A stretch of DNA of 64,000 nucleotides from Echria macrotheca (Eukaryota > Ascomycota > Sordariomycetes > Sordariales > Schizotheciaceae): the NCBI GenBank assembly GCA_030411725.1, contig MU839834.1, positions 1,488,001-1,552,000 on the forward strand. Reading direction: 5' to 3'. The position numbers and the translations under genes were made by a program. Below, one piece after another: positions 55,801 through 64,000 of this stretch (positions are counted from its first letter, which is position 1; every line of letters begins with the position of its first letter). The notes beneath the pieces were generated by a model, which saw only the letters and a list, made by a program, of their open reading frames with translations, did no database searches and was not told the DNA's origin.

Positions 55801-57373
55801 GTATGACGAGGATGATGTCGAGTTTAAACGCTTCATCGAGAAGACGATTGAGGAGATTGACAAGTACCGCCGTATGGACGAATGGACTGGTTCATACCAA
55901 AACATCTGGACGACGACGGCCCTCCACTGCAAGATGAGGCTGATGAAGGAGCGCGTCATTCCGATCTCGGCGCTCGAGTTTGTGAAGTACGTCCTGGATG
56001 GCACGTTGGATCTCGTGCGGATCAAGGCGTTCGAGTGCCTCGTCGAGCTCGGGCTGCTATCCAAGGGTCCTATCTTGAAGCTTCTGCTGGCTTCGATGAG
56101 CACGGACTCTTCTCCCTTCGTACGCGACCGCCTCTTCAAGATCTTTTGCCGCGGCATCGCAGCCATCGCGCTCGGCGAGATCAAGGCATCGCAGCCGGCG
56201 GAATCGGAAGCAGTGGCTGATGAGAGTGGTTTGGTCGTCGAGCAGGGGGATGCTGAGATCCAGCAGAGAAAGCTTGACGCCGTGCGCAAGGAGGACATTA
56301 CACATGCCCTGGTCGCTCTCAAAGAAGAGTTGAAGGGCAACACGGAGCTGCCCATCGCCGTCTGGAAGGCCGTCGAGTCGACAGCCATCGGCCTCAAGGA
56401 GAAGGCGCAGCTGCTAGATCTGTGCGCGGCCATGTTCGAGCCCGAGCCTACTATGCTCGTGACTCTGAACTATCCCAAGTACTGGACCGTATCTCGCGTC
56501 GAGGAGGAGGATCTTCCGCTGGTTGATCCCAGGACCAAGAAGCGGTGTGTCCTACGCTTTACTCAGGTCTATAGAACAGAACCTCGAGAAAGGGTGGTGT
56601 TCCCGCCGCCTGACGCACCAGAGCCGCCCCCGCCGGAGCCTCGACCTCAGGAAATTAAGAGAATCAAGCTCAGTTCGAAGGCGTCGTTTAGCGGGCATTC
56701 GGGTGTCCCTCCTACTCCTTCGGCGACTGTACGGCAAGACTCTATTTCGGTCACAACGCCTCGACCGGTCATCGCGGCATCACCCGCTCCTATGATCACG
56801 CCTGTCGCGCCGGCCCCGGCGCCATCGGACTCGATATCAGTGCAGCCCATCGCCCGGGTGTCGACGCCTATGGCCAACAGCCCGCCTCCTGTTCCACCGG
56901 TGTCTAGCCAACCTGGTGGCAGTGCGAAGGCCGTAGACAAGCGGCCCAAACAGTCGAACAAGCGCAAGAGCAATGAGTCGGAGACACAGGAACGGCCAAG
57001 GAAGATGACCAAAACAGACAACGGGCTGGGTGTGGGACGCCACAAGGTCGTCACGGTTCCGTTTACCGCCTGGAACAGACTGCCGGATCATGTTAAGCAG
57101 TCGATTGAGCAGGAAGCGGCGGATCGGGCGACGATCATTGCGACGCCAGCCAGGTTTGGACAAGGTGTCCCTTCGGGTTCGGGCACGTCGAGTGCCCGGA
57201 CGACTCCGCCGGCCTCTCAGCCGAGCAGCAGCATTGGAGTCAAGCAACGAAAACCACTACCGTCATCGGCCCCGCATCCTCCGTCGGCACCGGCCAATGG
57301 AGCTCCGCCCCAGCCTGCTCCAAAGCCGAAGATCAAATTGAAGCTCAAGGTGGCGGGGCCAAGCGCTGACTAG
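52895..57373 (+). CDS. TAF2: TFIID subunit TAF2
   Basis: A single exon of 1492 residues. TAF2 sits in TFIID and contacts initiator DNA and TAF1/TAF8. The N-terminal 1000 or so residues have the M1-aminopeptidase-like fold: SEPFSVIKQEVELEINFQEKSISG at the start, the beta region ending FAVGPFEHIDLSSEF, and the thermolysin-like part with QDTAAATSMSLCSTRLLYPEDMID. The zinc-binding HExxH of true aminopeptidases is replaced by HALASQYLG, so it has no peptidase activity, as in all TAF2 proteins. HEAT-like helices follow (ALEFVKYVLDGTLDLVRIKAFECLVELG). The last 250 residues are Pro/Ala/Ser-rich with Lys/Arg patches (KRPKQSNKRKSNES) and a basic C-terminal KIKLKLKV motif, probably binding partners or DNA. 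No intron is needed despite the length. Confidence 0.95.
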   Translation: MPGIVEEEAAREAAALTADLPISEPFSVIKQEVELEINFQEKSISGVSTLYIFALVDDLEEITLDARQTVVDLENVTVNGVKVPAEHQDLYDNLQAPSQWQLGAGHYHIMQRRIQPLLPDKRPDVPISDRDKQMLGCVPSDRTLKIPLRPEGSAVKDDMRGGAKLKAARADKENTEDKDLIKVSIPFRSKRIRDGLQFVGVSDGDLRYPHVYTRHSSGPGTASCIFPCVDDPGSRHPWRVSIKCPRTVGDAFAQPLATQAAVPAPAPASRKRKFGEASPPPPQRPADPMVEADKLMEITVVCSGNLSGEHIDPLDETKKIMTFECQNSAAQHIAFAVGPFEHIDLSSEFRTEEADEKLGANAAKIHAYFLPGRAGEVRHTCAPIVAAADYFAPEFGKYPFESYKVCFVDDMVQDTAAATSMSLCSTRLLYPEDMIDPEIHVTRKLVHALASQYLGVHIVPNQRSDGWLVVGIQWFMTDLFMKNLCGNNWYRFHLKTMADQLVEVDVNRPSLHDLGDHLHLGDFELEFMALKAPMVLFILDQRMSKIPGSTGVLRVVSGLVSTANINNTDPVHTSISDAEFRRACEKRSQYRPDELWDQWVRHAGCPKLSIKQKFNKKNLNVDIIITQTQGVQKSKPITKDEFWRELQEEFHNVYAGEVPKLFTGPFTIRIQEADGTPYEHYQAITEKDKTGTNLSIAYNTKYKRLKRTKKAQAAAATGGDKHDIQDDDVIYFNMLGDVLMTDRDIANWGLQDWSKEIQTAMDQESYEWIRFDCNFEWVCEMTTDMPGYMYLAQLQQDRDVVAHQDAMLFFRRGKRHGVAATIETRTVMDRRYYSGVRTMAVDDLPKQADPDLNYIGLAQLILSFRQFFCDRIVGPAGNVTFPPAPNDFSDKAQYAVQSALPGAIARTRERGRCSRDGRNFLLDLLLFNDNTDNEYSDQFYVSRLLEALTTSLIPDKIEDGKILISTLDAYDEDDVEFKRFIEKTIEEIDKYRRMDEWTGSYQNIWTTTALHCKMRLMKERVIPISALEFVKYVLDGTLDLVRIKAFECLVELGLLSKGPILKLLLASMSTDSSPFVRDRLFKIFCRGIAAIALGEIKASQPAESEAVADESGLVVEQGDAEIQQRKLDAVRKEDITHALVALKEELKGNTELPIAVWKAVESTAIGLKEKAQLLDLCAAMFEPEPTMLVTLNYPKYWTVSRVEEEDLPLVDPRTKKRCVLRFTQVYRTEPRERVVFPPPDAPEPPPPEPRPQEIKRIKLSSKASFSGHSGVPPTPSATVRQDSISVTTPRPVIAASPAPMITPVAPAPAPSDSISVQPIARVSTPMANSPPPVPPVSSQPGGSAKAVDKRPKQSNKRKSNESETQERPRKMTKTDNGLGVGRHKVVTVPFTAWNRLPDHVKQSIEQEAADRATIIATPARFGQGVPSGSGTSSARTTPPASQPSSSIGVKQRKPLPSSAPHPPSAPANGAPPQPAPKPKIKLKLKVAGPSAD

Positions 57374-59164
57374 AAGCCAAAGCCGGCCCGGAAGCCGCGC
57401 CGATGATGGGGTTTTTGCTTTTTTTATTATATGGAAGTATTTTATTAGACTCAGCCAAGCCTGCCTGATGAGCTAGGTTGCTGGCCAGGATGGGATAAAG
57501 CGGTCTTTGGGTTTTTTTTTCTTGGGATGGCGGGTGGGGATATAAGCTTGTTAGCAGGCGTTCAAGGGGTATAAAGGGTACATGGATGGCTTACATGGGA
57601 AACATGGGTAGACCGCGGTCTTGTTGTCTTGTACGATGAGTAGATGAATGGTGTATTGATGAAGTTGTGTCTTGTGGATGGGGGTGATATCAGCGGTGAA
57701 TTTGTGTGTCGGGGTGAGTGGTTGGTGATTTGTACCGCCCAGCCAGCCCAGCCAGCTCAGTGGTGCTTGATGTAAACAACAAAGAGCCTTTGCTGTTGAG
57801 TCACTCGGATGAGATGAGATGAGATTTAATTGGGAGGTCTTACTTTGAGCTCAGAGTATTCCGTCAAGATATATATAGGTATATCTTGGGATTTCCAATT
57901 TCAATAAGATGGAAATAGAAGTGGAAATGGAAATAGAATATGAGGACTTAGTGTGTGTGTGTGCTTGGATGAGAATAACGGACCTGGGAAAAACAAAGAC
58001 TTGGCGATATTATGAACTAGGGATGGTTGATGTTGCTGTGACTGAACATTCAAACTCCGAAACTATTGAATGGTATGAACGGACCAAAGCGAGATAAAAG
58101 GAGGAGGGGTAGAGAGGTTTGCGGAACTGGGGTGGAGAGGTAAGGTAAGTTTAAGGTTATCTCGAGCGGTGAGAAGTGCAGTGACTAACTAGGAAATATG
58201 TGGTGTGGTGTGGGATAAATATATATTTGGATATTTGGATGTGCAGTGTAGTGCGCAGTGCATCCGTCGGGTGGATATGGTGTCTGTTGACGCGGTTTTC
58301 TTTTTTGGACGGGTGGAGAGCCTGATGCGGGCGTCACATGCTTCTTCTTTTGGAAGGGGGGGAGGGGGGATTCACACGGTGTTGGCGGATGGGTGGATGG
58401 GTAACTGTCATTAGAGGATGGAAGGAAGGGGGAAGTCGTGATTTGCTTTGTGCGTATTCCCACGGGTGATGATGAGGAATTCACGCGGGATGAAGAGATA
58501 CGGACTAGGGTTTTGTTTACTTGAGTGTCCCTTGTTAAGTGTCAACTTCTTGCGTGTTGGGCTGACCGGGATGGGGTATATTCTTGGTATGTACGTGAAC
58601 ATGTAGATAGGTAGGAGGTAGGAGGGAGGCTGATTACCGGGAGGCATCAGTGGTATTAGGTATTTACCAACTCATGACCTGTTACTATTATCCCTTTATG
58701 TCCATGTTCCCCATCCAAGGTCGAGAGCTGTGGTAAGCTGCCCAACTGTCCAAGCGCTGCTGCTCATCATCCCAAGGACATACTCATCTGGTCATGATGT
58801 ACATAGCTTGCCATTTACCCAGCATCAAGAGGACCTTGTAATGTAATTTGGCTGAACCGTGGACGGCCTGTCTACCAAGCAAGGTATCATAGCCGTCCAT
58901 ATTCCAGATCTGCCGGCTGCCCGATTGCTCATCGTCTCACCAGCTGAGCTGCTCATGATGTATATATAGCTTGCTCAGTTTCAAGAGTGTCCGGTGTCAA
59001 GAGGTATCATTTCCCAACTCTGAACTGTCCATGATCCAGATCTGCTACCTGCCCCAAGCTCATCCTGATTATTATCCTCATCTGCTGCTCGTGACCCATC
59101 CGTTCCATATCCGCCAACTGGCCACCATATCCTCACTCCATATCTCCACAACTCCCCCCAAAAA
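57374..59164. other. Intergenic region between convergent genes
   Basis: About 1.8 kb between the 3' ends of TAF2 (+) and the CDC26-like gene (-). No gene is supported. AT-rich runs lie at 57870-57950 and 58190-58260. The long plus-strand frame starting at 58971 is the antisense shadow of the CDC26-like gene. Confidence 0.5.
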
Positions 59165-60004
59165 TCACACCCCCCTCCGCCTAGGCGCCATAATTCCCGG
59201 ACCACTCTCCCCCCTCATCCTCCCTCCTCCCCCCCTCCCCTCAGGCGTAACATTCATCCCCGTCCCCGTCCCCATCGCTCTCCCCGCTTGTCCCTGTCCG
59301 CGTCCCTGCCCTCCAACCCCCTGCCCCCTCAGAACCCTCTCCTCCAACCCTCCTCCCTCCCCGCGTCCCAGTACTCCCCCTCCCCCTCCCCTCCCCACCC
59401 CCCTCATACCCGTCGGCGTCCCACCACCACCAGCCCCAACAGCCCCAGCCAGTCCCCCACCACCATCCATACTATCATCCACATCCATCCCATCCTCATC
59501 TTCCTCATCCTCCTCATCCCCACTCCCATCAGAATACTCACCAGCAACAGGCGGAGAAGACAACCCTATCTGCTCCTGTTCTTCCTCCTGTTCCCGTGCA
59601 GCCTGCGCGGCCACAGCAGCAGCGAGTTCATCCTCCGAGTTATACCCACCCCCACCCCCTCCTCCCCTTCCTCCTGCCCTCCCACCGCCCCTTCGCACCG
59701 GCGGGTTCGTAGGGGGACGCGTTGTTCGGCGCTGGCGTGCCGCCGGTCCCAGTCCTGGTCCCAGTCCTGGGCCTGGTTGGTCTGGGAGTGGTTGCTGCTG
59801 CCGGGTGATACGGGAGTGGATGGTGGGACGGGTAGGTTGGGGTTGGGGTTGGGGAATGGGAGAGTGGGAATGGGAGTGGTGGATTTGGTGGTGGATTGCT
59901 GCGCGGGCGCGGATGCGGGCGGCGCGGGCGGCGGCCGTGCGGTCTTCGTAGTCGGCTATGTCTTCGGGGGTTATGGAGAGGACTGTTAGGGGGCGGCGGA
60001 GCAT
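59165..60004 (-). CDS. CDC26/APC12-like anaphase-promoting complex subunit, extended
   Basis: A single exon of 279 residues from the ATG at 60004. The first 21 residues, MLRRPLTVLSITPEDIADYEDR, follow the CDC26 pattern (MLRR-x-PT-x-L/I-...-DI-x-x-Y/F-E), the N-terminal segment that binds the TPR groove of Apc6/Cdc16 and stabilises it within the APC/C. After that the protein is low complexity: His/Gln/Pro runs, a Gly/Arg-rich stretch, an acidic block (GDEEDEEDEDGMDVDD) and a long Gly-rich tail ending APRRRGV. CDC26 proteins are usually under 130 residues, so the tail is an odd extension; a short GLSSPP motif near residue 140 resembles a motif in animal CDC26. It may be a coincidental match on a longer unknown protein. 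The frame is open upstream without a conserved part. Confidence 0.68.
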   Translation of the reverse strand: MLRRPLTVLSITPEDIADYEDRTAAARAARIRARAAIHHQIHHSHSHSPIPQPQPQPTRPTIHSRITRQQQPLPDQPGPGLGPGLGPAARQRRTTRPPTNPPVRRGGGRAGGRGGGGGGGYNSEDELAAAVAAQAAREQEEEQEQIGLSSPPVAGEYSDGSGDEEDEEDEDGMDVDDSMDGGGGLAGAVGAGGGGTPTGMRGVGRGGGGGVLGRGEGGGLEERVLRGQGVGGQGRGQGQAGRAMGTGTGMNVTPEGRGGGGRMRGESGPGIMAPRRRGV

Positions 60005-60571
60005 TTTTGATTTATTTATTGTGGGATATTGAAAAATGTGTGTGTTGAGCGGCGCTGTGGTGGAAAGGGGGTTGAAGGGTTGTTTTGTTGTTGGTGGATG
60101 CGGTTTTGTGTTTTGAGTGAGAGAAGAGAGGAGAGGGGTGAAGAAATCAGAATTCGCGGCAGGTGAGGCGGTTTTGGAATGAGTGTTCCAGAGATATGTG
60201 TGGTCGCCGGATAACTTCTGATCAGATGAGCTCTGTTTTGGGGAGGTGAAATACTGTTGGAGAAAGTGCTGTTTAGTGTTGTTGATGAACGGGATGAGAT
60301 GGACAAGCCGAGTGAGGTTCGAACGCGTTTGCAAAATAACATCAAGGGTTAGGGTTACGGGACCCAAGCAACCACCTCGGCGACCTTGTGCTCCTTCGTT
60401 GAGAAACTGGAAGTAAAAGAGTTAAGTGAGTATTAGAAGAGAGAAAAAAATCGCTATCTACACCGAAGCCCCCCCCTGGTGGCCTCTGAAATGGTTATTA
60501 CACGCGCTATCTGGTAACTACCCCAGACACCGTATCTTAGGGGTGACTATGCTCCCACGTCAGGTTTCGAC
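60005..60571. promoter_or_regulatory. Upstream region of the CDC26-like gene with telobox-like motif
   Basis: This holds the CDC26-like promoter and the 3' flank of the WLM gene, both transcribed from the minus strand. GGGTTAGGGTTA at 60348-60359 is a telomere-like motif about 340 bases upstream of the ATG. No gene is seen. Confidence 0.45.
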
Positions 60572-61940
60572 CTACGAGCTATCCTTCATCTTCCCACAGA
60601 TCGAGCAGGTCCACCACTGTCTGTCCATCAAATTCCCGCAGAACGAACACTGCCAAGTATTTGACACAGACGCCGTCTGCTGGCTTGATCCTCCCTCTGT
60701 TCGTCTTTTCGCTGCTGGTGGTGTCTTGACCGGGCTTGATGATGGGTCGACTGTGGTTCGGGTTCGCTTGTTCCTAGCTGCTGCTTTCATGGCTAGATCT
60801 CGACTGTTGCTTGCTGACCGCTCGGTTGTACAGGCCTCGCAGATTAGGAACGACGCCGGGTTGTGGAGCGTGCAGACTTCGCACTCCCAAATGTCTTCCT
60901 CTTGAGGGAGTTCTGGTTCCGGGGGCAGCCGAGGTTTCGTTGCTGTCGGCACCGGCGGCTTGGAGATGGACTCATTGCCTTTTGAACTTGATCCGCTCGC
61001 TGTTCTGTTGCTGGGTCCAGTGGTTCTCGAACTGCTTGCTTGCGGGAGAGTTGGCTTCGCAGTACGTCCCCCATCGAGGACGGCACCACCTCCATTCCCA
61101 GTCGGATTCTCGGCCGTGGGGGGGATATACCCGTCGCCATACTTGGCCCTCTCATCTTCCTGCACCAACTCCCACAACGCCTGAGCAATGGCTGCCTCGT
61201 TCGCCGCATCCTCCTCCGCCTTCGTCTTGAACCCGTTCCTCGTCGCACTGTCGGAAATCTCCTGGATCTCGCGCTCGTTGTGGTTCGTATTTCCGCAGCC
61301 CTGAAGCGTCCGGTTTCGCCTCTCAATAGCGCTGACAATAACGTTGCGGATATCCTGGCCGGGCCGTGGCGCCGCACCACCCAACCGCTTCCCAGAACCG
61401 GCAGACAGAGTCCGCCGCTTCTCGGCCGCCGCGCGGGCCAGACGGCGTGCTTCCTCTATCGGAACACGACGACCGCCCAACCGGTGGCCATCCGACAGAA
61501 AGCCTTCGCCGGTGTAGCCCTTGAGGGCGAGGTTCTGGTGCTCATCTCTCAGCTGGTCCCATAGCGCGTGGAACTTGGCGTCGTGCGGGCCGTGGACAAT
61601 ATGTGACAGCTCGTGGAGCATGGTATCCGTCACCTGCTCGACCGGCAAAAACTGGTTGCGGTCGCCGGGGTACCGGAGCCGCAGCAGGATCCTCTGTCCA
61701 CGGTTGACATTTAACCCTGGGATGATTAGCATATAGTTCACATCGACGACAGATAAACGCACCCAGCAAATTCTGCTGTTCGGGATAAAACTCGGCCAGC
61801 TCGCCCACCTTCCACCCGCGCGCCCTCATGATGGGCTTGACCAGAGACGCAATCTTCTTGAGTGTGTGCAGCGCATCCTTCTCGCGAGGGAAGTCCCTCA
61901 GGTGCGAGTACGACAGCACCAGCGCGTCGTGTTCCGGCAT
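60572..61940 (-). CDS. WLM-domain metalloprotease, Wss1/SPRTN type
   Basis: Two exons (61940-61763, 61716-60572; 46-nt intron with GTGCGT donor) give 440 residues. The junction restores QQNLLGLNVNRGQRILLRLR. Wss1-type proteases cut proteins crosslinked to DNA and act in the nucleus with Cdc48 and SUMO. The WLM catalytic motif HELSHIVHGPHDAKF (HExxH plus a third His) is intact near residue 110. After the domain come a VPIEEARRLARAAAEKRR helix and KRLGGAAPRPGQDIR (a typical Wss1 segment). Two RanBP2-type zinc fingers lie in the C-terminal third: WECEVCTLHNPASFLICEAC and WQCSFCGNLMDRQWWTCSIC. A VIVSAIERR region lies between. It ends KMKDSS; the first finger probably binds ubiquitin or SUMO. Confidence is high on domain order. 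Confidence 0.95.
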
Positions 61941-63742
61941 TTTTCTTTTGTCTCTGAAAAAGTAAATCAGAGTTACAGTTCACACAGGTCCAAGTTTAAA
62001 AACTCCATCCAGCACCAGGAAAGGTCGAACTTGTCGTCCGATGCTGGATACTGTTGTCAAGAGAAGCTCCTGGAACAGCCCGGTGCTCTTCCGTAAGCAA
62101 ACAAATCCCGAGAAGCTGTCGGGCGCCGCGTCATACAAAGCAGCCTCGCCGACGCCAATACCGGAGCTTGCCAGTTTGCCGCCATTGCTTAGCTGTCAAC
62201 TGCCAGGCAGTTACACTAAAGTCAACGTTATCCAGTCGCAGCCTGATGGCGGATTGCCCCTCCCCCGCGATCACCCCGCCATCAGGGGTCCGAAACTGAA
62301 AGTGAAATTCCACTTTTCACGCTTTTGGGGTGAAATTGAAAATGAAATTTCTTAAAGCAGAGGTAGTTACCTCAGGGCACGCAAGGCCACACCACGCCAC
62401 ATGCACACAAGGCCTAGTCGCAGCGATCTAACCGCCCCGCCAGACCTGGCCCGTTTGTTAGCCCGAAATAGTACAACCTTTATTAATGGGAGATGCGAAT
62501 TGAATTTTATACCTAACTTTACTCTCCCTCTTTCTCACTTCTTGAAGAAGCACAACTACCAGGTCATTTGATACCGAACATCTGGAGTTCGATGAGGCCG
62601 CGAAGCTCAGTCGAACTGGTGAGAGCCCTTCCCAAATGATTACTAAGAGTCCGTCGATTTAACAGAGCATATAGTCGATCTAACCAGCCTGGAAGATTGG
62701 AACCAAAAGGTGGAATTCCTGTGTCGCTGTCGGGGCTTCTATGTTTTTCTGGTCGTCCGCGACCCACCTGGCTGCAGCATCCACCAATTATAGGTCAGCG
62801 CACGGACCCCTTATCAGTCCTTTTATCTTGGTGACCCGCGTACCAGCCACTAGATCGCGAGGTCAACTTTGATGATAAATACTTTTACACATATACCCTC
62901 GTCCCTTGCCCCTTGCCACGGTTCTGCCTTTCCTACTCCTATCATTTCCTCTGGCTTTGCGTTGCTTAGCCAGTGGCAAAAATGCCGCACTCAAGCTCAG
63001 ACGCGCAACGTACTGTGTAATGCAGCGCATGACCCGCCACCCTCGACGCCGGCATTGGAGGGACGGATCAACCTCGTTGGCACGAGTCTCGCAAGTATTT
63101 ATGGAATGAGTCAGCAAGTGGCAAGGTGGTGTGCAGCAGGTTAAAGTGGCAAATAAAATCGGGAAGAATAAAGCAACCATGTATCCCAGGCCCTTCAACT
63201 AAACAAAGATATAAAAAAAATAGTACGGTATAAGAGAGGGGGAGAGAGTATGGGAGTAGTTAAGGTTAATTCCATGTAGATATATTATTGAAAATACGTA
63301 GATGCTGTGTAACGACCTGTATGACCCTAACCCTGCGGAGGTTCTTGACTGTGGTCACAGAGGTAAGAAGTGTCAGGTGCAAAGGTAGGTAGAAGGTGCT
63401 GATGATCACACAGATCGTAAGCAGTCGAAAGATGCTTCAGTGCAAAGGTGCAAAGTAGTGTTATTATCGTTACTGCTACCATAAGGAAATCCATGGCCAG
63501 GACCGGTCCTATATATCCTTGTGAAATCCGTGGACCCGTGGACCCGTGGACCCGGCCCCGAGTCCTCGGGTCCCTGGGTCCTTTCTTACTGGCTGTCGTG
63601 CTCCCAGGACCCGAGCATTGTACCCACTTCCCCTGGGTCCTTCCTGATTGGCTGTCCCGACCCACTTCGTGCCTGAGGCCCCCATGGCCCCACCACGGGT
63701 CGTGACATGCTGCTCTCTTTAGCACAGGATCTAAGAATACAT
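61941..63742. other. Intergenic region with short tandem repeats
   Basis: No gene is supported. It includes a telomere-like ACCCTAACCCT at 63323-63333, three 8-bp units CCGTGGAC at 63528-63551 and a 25-bp direct repeat (63573-63597 and 63632-63656) starting CCTGGGTCCTT. A plus-strand frame at 62906 resembles a signal peptide but has no ATG. Confidence 0.55.
63528..63656 (+). repeat. GGACCC-rich tandem repeats
   Basis: Three perfect copies of CCGTGGAC (63528-63551), then two 25-base copies with three mismatches at 63573-63597 and 63632-63656 (CCTGGGTCCTT, then TGGCTGTC). Several GGACCC/GGGTCC blocks lie between. This is 90-215 bases downstream of the WD40 gene's stop (that gene runs on the minus strand). 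Confidence 0.8.
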
Positions 63743-64000
63743 TCAGGCTACCGCTAAGACAGCATTACCGTGGCCCTTGAGGGTCGATACGTACGCGCCC
63801 GTTGCTGGATCCCAGATCTTGATTGTCTTGTCGTCTGAGCCTGACGCGAGCCGGGCCATATCGGGCGACCAGGCTACCGAATAGACAGCACCACCGTGGC
63901 CCTTGAGGGTCGATACGCACGCGCCCGTGGCTGGATCCCAGATCTTGATTGTCTTGTCGTATGAGCCTGACGCGAGCCGGGCCATATCGGGCGACCAGGC
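63743..64000 (-). CDS. C-terminal end of a WD40-repeat protein, probably NLR (HET-E/NWD-like) type
   Basis: The frame is open from the window edge to a stop at 63743-63745; 85 residues are visible, the gene continuing past 64000. Two WD40 units of 42 residues each are seen, ARLASGSYDKTIKIWDPATG and ARLASGSDDKTIKIWDPATG, joined by CVSTLKGHGGAVYSVAWSPD. The 126-bp units are nearly identical in DNA, and the differences fall mostly at a few codons (Tyr/Asp in SYDK/SDDK, Cys/Tyr in GACVS/GAYVS). This is characteristic of the fast-evolving WD40 ends of fungal NLR proteins in nonself recognition; the NACHT domain would lie upstream, beyond the window. The last repeat stops at AVLAVA where the others have a Trp (TGG has become TGA). 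A different WD40 protein family cannot be excluded. Confidence 0.85.
   Translation of the reverse strand, partial: AWSPDMARLASGSYDKTIKIWDPATGACVSTLKGHGGAVYSVAWSPDMARLASGSDDKTIKIWDPATGAYVSTLKGHGNAVLAVA

Noticed and set aside
58971..59951. Long plus-strand frame of 326 residues, Pro/Pro-Ser-rich
   Set aside because: It is the reverse complement of the Gly/Arg-rich CDC26-like gene; composition is explained by the antisense of a low-complexity region.
60005..60367. N-terminal extension of the CDC26-like protein
   Set aside because: The frame is open upstream of the MLRR start, but composition is leader-like and the CDC26 signature begins at MLRR.
62906..63109. Signal-peptide-like frame MPLATVLPFLLLSFPLALRC
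   Set aside because: The first codon is TTG, no in-frame ATG precedes it, and the rest is basic and unlike a secreted protein.

Overview
This is a nuclear genome window from a filamentous ascomycete, most likely a Sordariomycete of the Chaetomiaceae/Sordariales type. The evidence is GC-rich coding sequence, many introns of about 45-115 nt with GTAAGT/GTATGT-like donors, CTAAC-like branch points and CAG/TAG acceptors, long intergenic spaces, and several families restricted to filamentous fungi (DUF7707 GPI proteins, an NLR-type WD40 tail with near-identical repeats, a large Pex6 and a large TAF2). Introns were placed by reading splice signals and checking frame. There is no sign of an operon, phage or CRISPR array.

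Layout. 1-484: end of a coiled-coil, possibly sorting-nexin-like gene (+). 5470-7288: conserved unknown fungal protein (+). 7.6-9.2 kb: a tRNA-Cys(GCA) gene with a 40-nt AT-rich intron, sitting between inverted and tandem repeat remnants. 9979-11871: 4-coumarate-CoA-ligase-like acyl-CoA synthetase (+). 12955-15394: two mitochondrial genes on the minus strand, ATP11 (F1-ATPase assembly) and CCP1 (cytochrome c peroxidase). 17292-19484: membrane-anchored steryl-ester-hydrolase-type lipase (-). 20479-24853: PEX6 (+). 25711-26885: C2H2 zinc-finger protein (+). 27118-28306: SH3BGR/thioredoxin-fold protein with an acidic tail (-). 31151-31540: small GPI-anchored wall protein (+). 32428-32744: candidate small Cys/His protein (-). 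34944-36469: OLA1/YchF ATPase (-). 37401-38220: PPPDE/DeSI-type peptidase (+). 39248-40962: membrane-anchored 3beta-HSD/Erg26-like dehydrogenase (-). 42717-43447: DUF7707 GPI protein (+). 44024-45195: F-box-like unknown (+). 46271-48723: RBR E3 ubiquitin ligase (+). 50082-51824: SAS4-domain chromatin protein (+). 52895-57373: TAF2 (+). 59165-60004: CDC26/APC12-like APC subunit with a long glycine-rich extension (-). 60572-61940: Wss1/SPRTN-type DNA-protein-crosslink protease (-). 63743-64000: C-terminal end of a WD40 repeat protein, probably NLR type (-).

Most genes are ordinary housekeeping functions (mitochondria, peroxisome, transcription, ubiquitin, DNA repair, wall) without clear functional clustering. 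The parts most worth a second look are the repeat-flanked intron-containing tRNA, the NLR-like WD40 end with 126-bp near-identical repeats next to other tandem repeats, the enlarged CDC26-like protein, the RBR ligase with an RD-repeat N terminus, the candidate 67-aa Cys/His protein, a 37-bp inverted repeat at 30.1 kb, and recurring CTAGGTA palindromes and telomere-like ACCCTAACCCT motifs in intergenic DNA. I did not find a convincing wholly new system.
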